Part shown: piece by piece, positions 48,298 through 57,290 of the stretch
Layout: each line of letters opens with the position of its first letter
Position numbering within the stretch: position 1 is the stretch's first letter
Assembly: GCA_027076405.1 (NCBI GenBank)
Contig: JALTJN010000401.1
Location: forward strand, 74,042 to 138,041
DNA: 64,000 bases
Source of the DNA: Chromatiales bacterium
Lineage (GTDB): Bacteria > Pseudomonadota > Gammaproteobacteria > UBA6429
Reading direction: 5' to 3'
Made by a program: the position numbers and the translations under genes
Notes under the pieces: model-generated
Database searches by the model: none
What the model was told of the DNA's origin: nothing
What the model saw: the letters and a program-made list of their open reading frames with translations, nothing else

Positions 48298-48762
48298 GTG
48301 AGTACCTTTACAGTTATGTTTTTAAGTGTTGTCGGCGGATTACTTTTGCTGGCAGCCGTTATGTATTTCGCCGGCTTTATGAGCGAACAATCCGGCTCTT
48401 ATTTTTCTGCGCCACTTATTATATTTTTAATAACGCTTGCGCTGGGCGGCTTTGTCTATCAGTCGGCATTAAAAAAACAGTTTTATGTTGAAGTAAGTTA
48501 TAACAATAAGCTGCTGTCTGGATTTTCTATGGCAGCAGATATTGAAGCCGCAAAGAAAACCGATTATTACCTTTTTAAACCAGAAAATAAAAGCAGCAGT
48601 CACGCAACCAGTGAGCCGCTAATGTTTTCTGACTTGATTGATAAATTAACCCTTTCCGATAAATTTGAAATATGTAAAAGCTATACGCAACATCAGGCAA
48701 AGAACGTGTTAAACAAAAATAAAGTTTATCGGGTTTGTGTTAATAAAAAAGGATTATGGTAG
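48298..48762 (+). CDS. membrane-anchored protein, function unknown
   Basis: 154 aa starting at GTG 48298, with GGTG 4 nt before it. Two TM helices near the N-terminus (about 6-28 and 38-56), then a ~95-aa hydrophilic domain with YVEVSYNNKLLSGFSMAADI and two cysteines. No recognised family. It follows the previous membrane-protein gene in the same direction after about 100 nt. Confidence 0.6.
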   Translation: MSTFTVMFLSVVGGLLLLAAVMYFAGFMSEQSGSYFSAPLIIFLITLALGGFVYQSALKKQFYVEVSYNNKLLSGFSMAADIEAAKKTDYYLFKPENKSSSHATSEPLMFSDLIDKLTLSDKFEICKSYTQHQAKNVLNKNKVYRVCVNKKGLW

Positions 48763-48869
48763 CTAATACTCTCTAGTGAACAGAAAAAATTTAAAAGTTA
48801 GTTTCTTTCCTTTGAAGGGGAGGCCAACGCAGCAACAGTTACTAAAGGACAATGAGATTTATACATATT

Positions 48870-48890
48870 CCCTCCCCTTTAAGGGGAGGG
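48870..48890. repeat. GC-rich palindrome (CCCTCCCCTT/AAGGGGAGGG)
   Basis: Perfect 10-bp arms around a single central T, followed by a G-rich TTAGGGTGGGGT. A partial copy of one arm with flank (CTTTGAAGGGGAGG) lies about 60 nt upstream near 48808-48822. Similar sequences are common intergenic repeats in environmental proteobacteria (from memory). Confidence 0.6.
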
Positions 48891-48960
48891 TTAGGGTGGG
48901 GTCATTTTGCTTTGTTCTATTTCTTAGGCAGTCATTTATTAGGTAAAGTGTTGTCATTTA

Positions 48961-49260
48961 ATGAAGATAATCAATACATTTAAAATATGGCATTTTAAAC
49001 GTCGCGCACTTGCCGAGGTTGCCTGCCAGATTGCACGGGAAAAAGATAATCCAGATGAAAGTTTTAAAGCCTGCATCTATGCGCTATATCAAATGCAGGA
49101 ACTGGTCACTCAGTTTCCAACGCAAGCCACATTTACGGCTTACCGCAATAAATTATTGCAGGCTATGCAGTATTTTAAAGATCATTTTGAATCTGAATTT
49201 ACCGATAATTACTCTTCTGCTAGAGCAACATTAGGCAGTGTCATACGGCGGCTGGAGTAA
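48961..49260 (+). CDS. small soluble protein, function unknown
   Basis: 99 aa, predicted mostly helical (RALAEVACQIAREKDNPDES, ACIYALYQMQELVTQF). No signal or TM. RBS is weak (AAAGTG 8-14 nt upstream). No recognised family. Confidence 0.5.
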   Translation: MKIINTFKIWHFKRRALAEVACQIAREKDNPDESFKACIYALYQMQELVTQFPTQATFTAYRNKLLQAMQYFKDHFESEFTDNYSSARATLGSVIRRLE

Positions 49261-49279
49261 AGAACAACTGGATAACGCG

Positions 49280-49378
49280 ATGAAAAAAATCATACTCAAC
49301 AGCCGTCTCTTACTGCTATTTCTCACCGCACTGATACCCACCGAGGCGAGTCATATGAGAATTAAGGTTTTTTTGTAA
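49280..49378 (+). pseudogene. 32-codon signal-peptide-like ORF, possible remnant
   Basis: ATG 49280 encodes a lysine-rich start and hydrophobic core (MKKIILNSRLLLLFLTALIP) and stops 12 codons later, as if an exported protein gene had been truncated. The remaining gap up to 49570 shows no gene. Confidence 0.3.
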
Positions 49379-49570
49379 TGCCGTGACCTTGTTATGGATG
49401 TCAGCCGGTGTCTGGCACCTCAGCTGATGCCTGACACTGTAAAGAGTAGACGGTGTTGTATTGGTTCTAAGTATAGTGAGAGCATAGAATTCAGAGGTTG
49501 CAAGGCGGGTAGATTAAAGCGCGAGTAGCAGGTATTTAAGCCGTTTGCCTTATCGGCCAGTTAGTTAGCT

Positions 49571-49726
49571 TTATAATATACCGTATTTTTTTAGTAACTG
49601 AATAGCGGCAATTTTTTTACCGGCTTTACAGTGCTTGTCAAACAGCTGCACACTTTCTTCAGGGGCTTTTTGCACCAGTGTTTGCCGGTATTCGGCCAGT
49701 GGTTTAACTTCGGTTTTTGAGCTCAT
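49571..49726 (-). CDS. 51-aa protein, function unknown
   Basis: ATG 49726 to TAA 49571: a 51-residue hydrophilic helical product beginning MSSKTEVKPLAEYRQTLVQK and ending KAGKKIAAIQLLKKYGIL. Composition and uninterrupted frame look like a real protein. The tail resembles the start of the C-terminal domain of ribosomal protein L7/L12-like paralogs, which is speculative. It is divergent from the next gene by only 12 nt, or 75 nt if that gene starts at 49802. Confidence 0.4.
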   Translation of the reverse strand: MSSKTEVKPLAEYRQTLVQKAPEESVQLFDKHCKAGKKIAAIQLLKKYGIL

Positions 49727-49801
49727 CAGGTTATAGTCATGTTTTTGGAGTTGGTGGCTGGTTTAATAAGAGTTGCCATTATTGTAATAGAAAAAATCGG
49801 T

Positions 49802-50932
49802 ATGATAAATCGTATTGTTTTATTATTTTTTAGCCTGCTTCTTTTTGCTGTTAATGTAACGGCAGAAGAAAGTGCGCTTTCCCTGCGTCAACATTTGCAA
49901 CAGCAGGGGGTGCTCTATTTTCAGCATGCTGCTTTAGCCGAAAAAGACTGGGATGTGTTAGTGAGTCAACATCGTGAAGGCAATACGATTTTGCTTTATG
50001 ACAACGACAAGCGTAAACCGGTTTATCAATTTACGCTAGCAGCACCAACCGATACCTTTATTCGTTTGCAGTGGCTTGAGCTGAATGGGTTTGAACCTTT
50101 ACTGGGTACCGTTTGGCAACGTGGAGTGCATGGTGAGCAATTTATTTTGCTTGACCCCAGTGAACAAAAACAACTTTATCGACTAACATCGAGTTGGCCG
50201 CTTCGCTTTAGTGCATGCAAAGAAGGAATCTCTGTCACTATTATGAAAGAGGGAGAGACAGCGGATGCCCCTTTGCAGGAAACACATATTTGGCATAACC
50301 CTGATTCTATTGAAATAAAAAATGGCGAGGTAGCATTTTGCTCGTTAGTTGAAAGTATTTCCCCGCTCGATGATGACCCCAAACCGGCCAGCTTAAGACA
50401 ATTTTTACATGAACTGGATAATACGATTGCGACAAAGGACTTTTCAGCCATTGAAAAAATACTTGCCGATGATGTGCTCAATAGTTTTGGTGGTGAAGGT
50501 GGCAAAGCTGAATTTGTAAAAATATGGAAACAGCGTCAAGCGGCTTTATTTAAACAACTGGCTGCGCTTCGTCAAGGTGGCGGACGTTTAAGTTCTGATC
50601 AGGATAATACACATTTATATTGTATGCCTCGCAGCTTCACCGACTTTCCACAACAACTCGATGTCTTTACTCACGGTGTGTTGACGGGTAAAAATATTGC
50701 AGTTCATGCCAGCGAATCAAGCAACAGCCCGGTAATAACGCGGCTTTCTTATTCCATTGTTAAAGTCGACGAATGGCAAACCAGTCAAACATGGCAAAAA
50801 ATACAATTAAAACAAAACGTTCAGGGTTATGTTCTCTCAACAAAGGTTCGCTCACCAATTGATTACCGTGCCTGCTTTGTTGAACGAAATAATAATCAAT
50901 GGTTAATGACAACTCTTGTCGCAGGTGATTAA
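49802..50932 (+). CDS. secreted protein with C-terminal SH3-like domain
   Basis: About 376 aa from ATG 49802, which gives a clean signal peptide (MINRIVLLFFSLLLFAVNVTA). The frame can be extended to ATG 49739, but that adds a hydrophobic stretch before the signal. Middle region about 200-270 has the look of an NTF2/SnoaL-like fold (LDNTIATKDFSAIEKILADD). The C-terminal ~75 aa look like an SH3b domain (IAVHASESSNSPVITRLSYS, WQKIQLKQNVQGYVLSTKVR). SH3b domains often bind peptidoglycan. Function unknown. Followed closely by a small membrane protein. Confidence 0.65.
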   Translation: MINRIVLLFFSLLLFAVNVTAEESALSLRQHLQQQGVLYFQHAALAEKDWDVLVSQHREGNTILLYDNDKRKPVYQFTLAAPTDTFIRLQWLELNGFEPLLGTVWQRGVHGEQFILLDPSEQKQLYRLTSSWPLRFSACKEGISVTIMKEGETADAPLQETHIWHNPDSIEIKNGEVAFCSLVESISPLDDDPKPASLRQFLHELDNTIATKDFSAIEKILADDVLNSFGGEGGKAEFVKIWKQRQAALFKQLAALRQGGGRLSSDQDNTHLYCMPRSFTDFPQQLDVFTHGVLTGKNIAVHASESSNSPVITRLSYSIVKVDEWQTSQTWQKIQLKQNVQGYVLSTKVRSPIDYRACFVERNNNQWLMTTLVAGD

Positions 50933-50945
50933 AGGGGTATTTAAA

Positions 50946-51398
50946 ATGAACCGGCTATGGATTAAATTTGTCGTCATATTTCATGTGTTACTCTGGAGTG
51001 TCTCTATAGGCTGGCTGGGTTGGCTGCTATCAGCCGATTGGCGACAAATAATAGATAGTTTTGGATTTGGATTATTGTTTGGCATTATACCTGCGTGGTT
51101 TGTTTTAACTATTGCGCTTGCACCCTTGTCGGGGTCGCGTGTGAGTATAATTATGGCAGGCAAGGTTGACATTTCTGTTGCACTTATTGGTTTTATCAGT
51201 TTATTTACCATGCAACCATTTTTACAACTGTTTAGTGATGACGGTGTTTTGTTAATCCTTATTTGCAGCGTTATTTATCTTACTGGTTTTATCTTGCTAC
51301 GCAATCAGAAGGCCGGTTATTTTGATGGTTATGGTTTTGCTGTGAAAGGCGAAAATAAAATTGAAAACTGGTATTGGCCATGGGACGGTAAATTTTAG
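50946..51398 (+). CDS. small polytopic membrane protein, function unknown
   Basis: 150 aa from ATG 50946, preceded by AAAGGGG at a good distance; the longer frame overlapping the previous gene is rejected. Four hydrophobic segments (about 6-27, 36-60, 75-93, 103-118). Short cytoplasmic tail with YWPWDGKF. Its spacing of 13 nt from the SH3b gene implies an operon. Confidence 0.6.
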   Translation: MNRLWIKFVVIFHVLLWSVSIGWLGWLLSADWRQIIDSFGFGLLFGIIPAWFVLTIALAPLSGSRVSIIMAGKVDISVALIGFISLFTMQPFLQLFSDDGVLLILICSVIYLTGFILLRNQKAGYFDGYGFAVKGENKIENWYWPWDGKF

Positions 51399-51477
51399 AA
51401 GAAATTCAATACAAGAATATTGAATATCGATAAACATGTTCTACACTTTAAAATATTAAAATAAATAGCAGGTTATT

Positions 51478-52488
51478 ATGGTGTTGCGTTGTCTCCTTAA
51501 TCGGTTTTATCAAATTAGATTTTTATTTTTTGTTGTTCTTGTCACTCCTGTTACTGCCTCTCCCTGTTTTGATGTTAATAATCAATTTACCTGCTCAAAC
51601 GACTGGTGGAAAACGGTAACAGCAGAAACGCTTAAACACATTGAGCTGGCAGATCTTCAGGCCAAAGGTTCTAACAGTACACAGGCTATTCATTTTATTG
51701 TTTCATACTCAAATGATGTGCGGGTTCTTGAAACGGTGATCGCTGCCGGGGTTGATGTTAATGCGCGGGATAAATTTCTGCGCACACCGTTACACTTTGC
51801 GGTTTTGCTTAACCCAAACCCGGCGATAACAAAAGCATTAATTAAAGCTGGAGCCGATGTGATGGCAGAGGATCGCTATGGAAATATTCCACTTGAGGGA
51901 ATAGGCTCAAAAAATATATCTGAAGTTGCAGAGGCACTTATTCTTGCCGGATCAGCTGTTGATCATCAGGACAAAGACGGGGTTTACCTGATTCACGGCT
52001 TGTTACAACAGAATGTTTCAGATGTTATTTTGTCTAAATTACTAAAAACCCCTGTTGATATTCATGTTCTCGATGCTCATCATCAAAATGCATTATTTTA
52101 TGCAACAGATATTAAACATATTCAAATGTTATTAGCTGAAAAAGTTGACCCGACAGTTCGCAATGACAGAGGGGAAACACCGTTATACTCAAATATTAAT
52201 CTCTATTTTGATTCTGGTATTATTCCGTTATACGCTGCAACAAAATTAAATTTTAATAATCAGGATGAGCAGGGACAAACTATTTTACACCGTGCGATAT
52301 TAGAGAATGTCAATCATCAAATGTTTGCCCGTCTGGTTATGGCGGGTGTTGATACTTCAATAAAAGATAACGACGGCAACACGGTAATGATGCTGGCAGA
52401 AAAGATTAAAGCAGCAAATTATCGCAAAGGGATTATTTATATTTTACAACACGTTGATACATTAAATAAAATAGTCGATAAACTTTGA
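51478..52488 (+). CDS. exported ankyrin-repeat protein
   Basis: 336 aa with an N-terminal signal sequence (about 1-28) and ankyrin repeats from about 65 to 330: VIAAGVDVNARDKFLRTPLH, LIKAGADVMAEDRYGNIPLE, LILAGSAVDHQDKDGVYLIH, RNDRGETPLYSNINL, NNQDEQGQTILHRAILENVN and VMAGVDTSIKDNDGNTVMML. Exported bacterial ankyrin proteins usually mediate protein contacts in the periplasm; the partner is unknown. The adjacent TIMP-like gene follows after 28 nt. Confidence 0.8.
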   Translation: MVLRCLLNRFYQIRFLFFVVLVTPVTASPCFDVNNQFTCSNDWWKTVTAETLKHIELADLQAKGSNSTQAIHFIVSYSNDVRVLETVIAAGVDVNARDKFLRTPLHFAVLLNPNPAITKALIKAGADVMAEDRYGNIPLEGIGSKNISEVAEALILAGSAVDHQDKDGVYLIHGLLQQNVSDVILSKLLKTPVDIHVLDAHHQNALFYATDIKHIQMLLAEKVDPTVRNDRGETPLYSNINLYFDSGIIPLYAATKLNFNNQDEQGQTILHRAILENVNHQMFARLVMAGVDTSIKDNDGNTVMMLAEKIKAANYRKGIIYILQHVDTLNKIVDKL

Positions 52489-52516
52489 GTGTTTTTTCGA
52501 TAATAAAAATAATATT

Positions 52517-52987
52517 ATGAGAGTCATTAATATAAAATATTTTCCATTATTACTTTTTCTTGTGATGTCTAATAACGCATTTGCCTGTTCCTGTTCTATC
52601 TGGTCAAACGACAGAAATGAATTAATCCGGCATGCTTTTAAAATAACCCCCAATATTGTTTTGGCAAAAGTTATATCAATTAATAAGCCAGGGTTAAAAG
52701 AATTAGTTATTTCAGGAAAACGGGGTTATCGACCTGAAATAACAAACTTTAAAACGATAACAATATTTAAGGGGGCGTTGTCAGGTAAGTTTAAAACTAC
52801 AATGTTGGTTGGTTCTGGAATGTGTGGGTTAAAGTTTATTGTTGGTGAAACGTACATATTATACTTAAGCAAATCTATTTATGATGAAACAGCTTATGCG
52901 ACAACAATTTGTGCACCCAACCAGACTTTACTGGATGCTGAGGAAGATATAAAAATGATTAAAAATATGAGTTTACTAAAAAAATAA
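52517..52987 (+). CDS. secreted TIMP/netrin-like domain protein
   Basis: 156 aa. Signal peptide ends at NNAFA; the mature chain begins with the CSCS motif typical of tissue-inhibitor-of-metalloproteinase (TIMP/NTR) folds. KVISIN, ITIFKGALSGKFKTTMLVG, SGMCGLKFIVGETYILYLSK and a final Cys (TTICAPNQ) are in the expected order. Bacterial members exist but their role is not settled. It follows the ankyrin gene, so the two may act together outside the inner membrane; this is inference. Confidence 0.7.
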   Translation: MRVINIKYFPLLLFLVMSNNAFACSCSIWSNDRNELIRHAFKITPNIVLAKVISINKPGLKELVISGKRGYRPEITNFKTITIFKGALSGKFKTTMLVGSGMCGLKFIVGETYILYLSKSIYDETAYATTICAPNQTLLDAEEDIKMIKNMSLLKK

Positions 52988-53080
52988 GATCATAAATACT
53001 GACAAATGAGAAAATTATCTTTGCAGGGTGAAGTAATATAATGTATATAAAATAAAACAAAGGAATAAAAAGGCGCTGTT

Positions 53081-54727
53081 ATGAAAAAAATATTATGTTG
53101 TTTTTTATTTTTTATGGTTTCGTTTGCATCGCACGCAGAATTGGCACCTAAATTTAAATTAGAAAAGCTTATTCGTGAGGCGAAGGGTTTATTTAATCAA
53201 CACCAATATAAGCAAACCAAAATAGTCTTGGAGGAAATTTTTAATTTAGGCATTAAGGTGCCTGCGGGTGCGCATTATATGTATGCAGAAACGTTTTATA
53301 AAAACGGTCAATATATAAAAGCACGAAGTTTATTTGAAAATTACGTGAATTCAGCAGGTAAAAAAGGGCGCTTTTTCCGTCCATCCATGAAGCGTATTGC
53401 TCAAATTGAGGCTATGCCATGGAAAACTCGTTATAGCGTTTACCGCACTCCCGTAAAAGTGTATTCAGAAGCTGATGCTGCTGCCTATCATGGAGATCTT
53501 GATCGTCTACGCACCTTGCAAAAGCGGAATGAAGAAACTTTGTATGGCTATTATACGGTTAAAACCCTGTTAAAATTTCATCCTTATAATGGTTTACAGT
53601 TTTTATTAAAGCAGAAAATTGATGTTCAAAAATATATTAATATTCTAATTGCTACGGGAAACCTTAAGGCAGTCAAGTTATTTGTCGCTAATGGTTACCA
53701 AATAAAAAGTAAGGAATGGAATGCCAGAGATTTACTGAAAACATTTGAACAGGCTTATTTAGCAGCAAAACGTAGTGAGAAAAATAAGCTGGTACAACAG
53801 TATCAACAATATATCGATTACATTACCCAGCATGGTTTTGTTTTTACATCTACGAGCTCCGTTTTGGGGATGGACGTTGCTGTTGCAAAGTATCTGCTGC
53901 CCTCTTTCATTCATTCGATGGATTTACAAACAAAAGTATACTGGCTCGGCACGGGCTTGCCAGCTTTGGTGATGAAAAAGAAATTTAATTTATCAAAAGA
54001 TGAAGTGTTGGCTTTGTCAAAATCTCTATTGGGTAACGGTGATATTCTCTATGGCGAGTATCATAAGTGGTATAGTTATGGCTCGATATTTTACTGGCTA
54101 TTTGAAAAGGTTTCAGAAATCCGCGTAGACGAGTCGATCGGTAAACAGCAAATGACCATTTTAACAAGTATGGTTAAACAATATTGCTCTTTAGTGCCCC
54201 CTCTTAAACAACGCACGACTTTACAATCACATATTAACAATAGTAGTTGTGCTTTAGCCAGAGTAACCACAAAGTACTCTTCCAAAAACGATAGAGGACA
54301 CCGGTTTGTCGATAAGCGGTATAACAAGCTGCTTGAGATATTTCTTTACGCCTGTCGTCCCATTCCAAAACATGTGACTTGCAAAGACACCTATGGGGTA
54401 TCTGATTATTTTGATTTCGGGAATCCTGTGGGGAATCGTGTCGCAACCAGGCTGTTGATGGGCTTCGGGGCAGAATTTGATGAAGATTCCTTCGATTATA
54501 AAAATATAAAATTTAAGGCAAAAAGAAAAAGAGATCGTTTTAACCCCTACCATGATGAAGCAGTCGAAGTTTTAAAGATTAAAGATAATGCAGCTAATCT
54601 GCGTCGGCAAACACATGCCAAACTGGTGGCTATTGATAAAGCTAATGGTGTACCAATTAATTCACCTTTGGGTGATAAGGAAGAATTAACTCCGATAAAT
54701 GATGATGATATTTTTGATGATGACTAA
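53081..54727 (+). CDS. exported TPR-like repeat protein, paralog A of a convergent pair
   Basis: 548 aa with a signal peptide ending ASHA. Residues about 20-125 form TPR-like helices (EKLIREAKGLFNQHQYKQTK, YMYAETFYKNGQYIKARSLF, ENYVNSAGKKGRFFRPSMKR). Then an ankyrin-like helical stretch (SEADAAAYHGDLDRLRTLQ, FLLKQKIDVQKYINILIATG). C-terminal part has YCSLVPPLKQRTTLQS and a poly-Asp tail. It shares these features with the oppositely oriented gene at 54795-56816. I do not recognise a named family. The AT-rich leader has AAAGGAA about 16 nt before the ATG. Confidence 0.7.
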   Translation: MKKILCCFLFFMVSFASHAELAPKFKLEKLIREAKGLFNQHQYKQTKIVLEEIFNLGIKVPAGAHYMYAETFYKNGQYIKARSLFENYVNSAGKKGRFFRPSMKRIAQIEAMPWKTRYSVYRTPVKVYSEADAAAYHGDLDRLRTLQKRNEETLYGYYTVKTLLKFHPYNGLQFLLKQKIDVQKYINILIATGNLKAVKLFVANGYQIKSKEWNARDLLKTFEQAYLAAKRSEKNKLVQQYQQYIDYITQHGFVFTSTSSVLGMDVAVAKYLLPSFIHSMDLQTKVYWLGTGLPALVMKKKFNLSKDEVLALSKSLLGNGDILYGEYHKWYSYGSIFYWLFEKVSEIRVDESIGKQQMTILTSMVKQYCSLVPPLKQRTTLQSHINNSSCALARVTTKYSSKNDRGHRFVDKRYNKLLEIFLYACRPIPKHVTCKDTYGVSDYFDFGNPVGNRVATRLLMGFGAEFDEDSFDYKNIKFKAKRKRDRFNPYHDEAVEVLKIKDNAANLRRQTHAKLVAIDKANGVPINSPLGDKEELTPINDDDIFDDD

Positions 54728-54794
54728 AATGCTGTGTTAAGTCGTGTTGATGTCGAATATCTATTCGTCACCAACACACTATTTGATATGCAGT

Positions 54795-56816
54795 TTACTT
54801 TGCACCAAACTCAATTAATATTTTTCGTTTTTCGGTTTTTTTAACTTCTGACAGAATTGGTTTGTTATAGCATTTCGCATGTTCTAATTCTGGTTTGCAG
54901 AATGCCATATATGTTTTAAATACATCCAAAGGAAAATCAACTGCTTGACAAGCACCCAGTGATACAGCTTCTTTTTGTATCGTTGAGCGTTTTTTCTGCT
55001 CTGGAAGTTGATTGCAATAAAATTCAATCGTGGGTTTTATTTTTGAAATATTTTTGTTTTCAGATATATCACCAAAAATACCTTTTCCCCACAGAAAGAA
55101 ATTTTCAAAAAATTCATTTTCCTTTTCTGTGTATACATGAGATCCGGATACAGTTTCTATAGCTAAAGGATTATTTTTTTTATTAAAATGTTTTTTTACA
55201 AATGGGAGATACTCTTCTGGTGTATATGTGATTTCATCACCTGAGAGCCATATCCATGGCCATGCAAATAATAAGCTATCGTCGTACATGCACGAAATAA
55301 ACTGCGGTGATAATAGATTAACTGAATTAGCTTCATAAACTATATCGCTACCGCGTCGAAAACCGAAAGGAGAGGGCGCAGAACAAGTTCCTCGTTTCTT
55401 TGCGTAACGAATAAATTCCCGGTTTTTACTGAGCATTTCTTTTTGTTCATCATCATCTGAGATATCTGCGTAATTTTCACTAAAACCTTTATAATATAAG
55501 CGCCAATGTATATTGAAAAATTCCAGAGAAGACATCATTTCTTTTATGGATGGAATATTATTAGATGTTGCAGCATCTTCGTAAGCATGCCTCGCAATCT
55601 CTGGTAGTTTCTGGCAAGTTGGATTTTTTGAGCTGCTTGCCCAAAGGTCACGTTGTGAGCTTGGGTATATGTGACAGGGTTTTTTCAGTATAAATACAGC
55701 CATACGTGTATTTTTATCAATTAACCTCTCTATGAAGTTTTTATTTCGAAAAATTTCATTTATTGTGCCGGAATCAAATTTTGCAATCTTTTTAAGTTGG
55801 GTATAATTTTCTGAGTCGAGCAATCCATTAAGGTATGTTGCAATGCGTGATTTTACTGGATCAAGGCGTACATCATTTTTTAGAAGATATAATAAGCCAG
55901 GTACTCTAAATACATCTAATATTTCATGCAGTACATAGTCCAGGCGTAGACTATAAGAGTCATTCTTGACCCACTCATCCAAAACAGAAAAATCATGTTT
56001 CTGTATCTTTGACTTCAAAAAATTCTTAACAGGTGCATAGTCATAAACGTAGCCAATATTCTTTGCTTTGGTTAAAAATTTATAACCTTTGGCACCTTGT
56101 TCATATAATAATGCGTTCTGGATCTCAGGCAAGCCAAACAATTTATTATTGCTATTTTGTACATCATATATATCTGGACTTAGCGAGTTGATTTTATGTA
56201 AGGTATCAAAGTCACCTGCGGCTATAATTTTCTTTATTTTATTAATAGCATCCTGGTTGTTTCCTAAATATATTTTTTTCTTTAATAAAAAGAACAGACC
56301 TTTGGTATCATTTGCTTTTGTCAGCTGAGAAATAACTTTGTTATTGGATAAAGTTTTAGGATTTAATTTGTTCAATCGTTCTAGTCTTTCAAAGTCGCCT
56401 CGCCATGCGGCGGCTTCTGCTTCAGAATGGATATTTGAGTTATAAGCGCTGTATTGATCTCGCCAGGGCATTACATTTATTTTGGCTATCCGATTCATCG
56501 CCTTTTTAAAAAAACGACCTTTTTTCCCTGTTTGATTAACGTAATTTTCAAATTCTATTTTAGCGTTATAGAACTGTTTATTCTTGTAATACGTTTCTGC
56601 AAGCATATATCTTGCACTTGGGGGTATTTTACTATTAAGTGCGTAAATCTCTTTAAAGATAGACAGTGTTTTATTGTATGATTTTTGATTAAATGAAATT
56701 TTTGCCTCACGAATAAGTTGTTCCATTTTGAATTCGGGCGATAGTTCCGCATGTGTTATGATCGGCAACAAACAGAGAATAATTAAAATATATGTTTTTT
56801 TTGTATATTTATTCAT
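54795..56816 (-). CDS. exported TPR-like repeat protein, paralog B of a convergent pair
   Basis: 673 aa with a signal peptide ending ITHA. The N-terminus parallels paralog A residue by residue (HAELSPEFKMEQLIREAKIS, YMLAETYYKNKQFYNAKIEF, ENYVNQTGKKGRFFKKAMNR, SEAEAAAWRGDFERLERLNK). The C-terminus also retains a counterpart (YCNQLPEQKKRSTIQKEAV). The middle is longer, made of short helical repeats, with more divergence. The two genes converge with 67 nt between stops. Function unknown. Confidence 0.7.
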   Translation of the reverse strand: MNKYTKKTYILIILCLLPIITHAELSPEFKMEQLIREAKISFNQKSYNKTLSIFKEIYALNSKIPPSARYMLAETYYKNKQFYNAKIEFENYVNQTGKKGRFFKKAMNRIAKINVMPWRDQYSAYNSNIHSEAEAAAWRGDFERLERLNKLNPKTLSNNKVISQLTKANDTKGLFFLLKKKIYLGNNQDAINKIKKIIAAGDFDTLHKINSLSPDIYDVQNSNNKLFGLPEIQNALLYEQGAKGYKFLTKAKNIGYVYDYAPVKNFLKSKIQKHDFSVLDEWVKNDSYSLRLDYVLHEILDVFRVPGLLYLLKNDVRLDPVKSRIATYLNGLLDSENYTQLKKIAKFDSGTINEIFRNKNFIERLIDKNTRMAVFILKKPCHIYPSSQRDLWASSSKNPTCQKLPEIARHAYEDAATSNNIPSIKEMMSSLEFFNIHWRLYYKGFSENYADISDDDEQKEMLSKNREFIRYAKKRGTCSAPSPFGFRRGSDIVYEANSVNLLSPQFISCMYDDSLLFAWPWIWLSGDEITYTPEEYLPFVKKHFNKKNNPLAIETVSGSHVYTEKENEFFENFFLWGKGIFGDISENKNISKIKPTIEFYCNQLPEQKKRSTIQKEAVSLGACQAVDFPLDVFKTYMAFCKPELEHAKCYNKPILSEVKKTEKRKILIEFGAK

Positions 56817-56953
56817 TACTTTATTTTTCCTCTTAACAATTATTAAACGCTTAAATTTTATTATAACAGCCTAATATCTTATAAAAACGGATGTTATAGG
56901 GCCTTCAATATATTGATTTTTTTCGATGAATATATGCCCAATGACACTGAAAA

Positions 56954-57091
56954 TCATAATTGATACATTTTCCATTCATCCTTTGTAACTCCAGCAGTAA
57001 ATTCTTTCGCGTTAATATTTATCGAGAATAATATAAAGGTTAAAAGGAGTAGTGAAATTATTTTGCGGTGGAAAAAAGATCTGTTTTTCAT
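56954..57091 (-). CDS. very small exported protein or gene remnant
   Basis: ATG 57091 gives 45 aa: a signal-peptide-like MKNRSFFHRKIISLLLLTFI, a cleavage-like NINAKEF, and only about 18 further residues. A longer frame starts at 57148. Either a short secreted peptide or the 5' remnant of a lost gene. The rest of the gap 56817-57290 shows nothing else. Confidence 0.35.
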   Translation of the reverse strand: MKNRSFFHRKIISLLLLTFILFSININAKEFTAGVTKDEWKMYQL

Positions 57092-57290
57092 TCGGCTATC
57101 TTTACTTGTGTAGTTTGTCGACATATGAATTTTGTATTGCATGTTCAAACAATGTGGAAAATTATGTTATTAATTATCGTCAAAAGATAGATTGACTTTA
57201 ATTCTAAATTAAGGGGTTTGTATAAGAATAATATTTTTGTTATAAATTCACTTAATTTTAAACAGTAATTATAATATATTTGGGGGTAGT

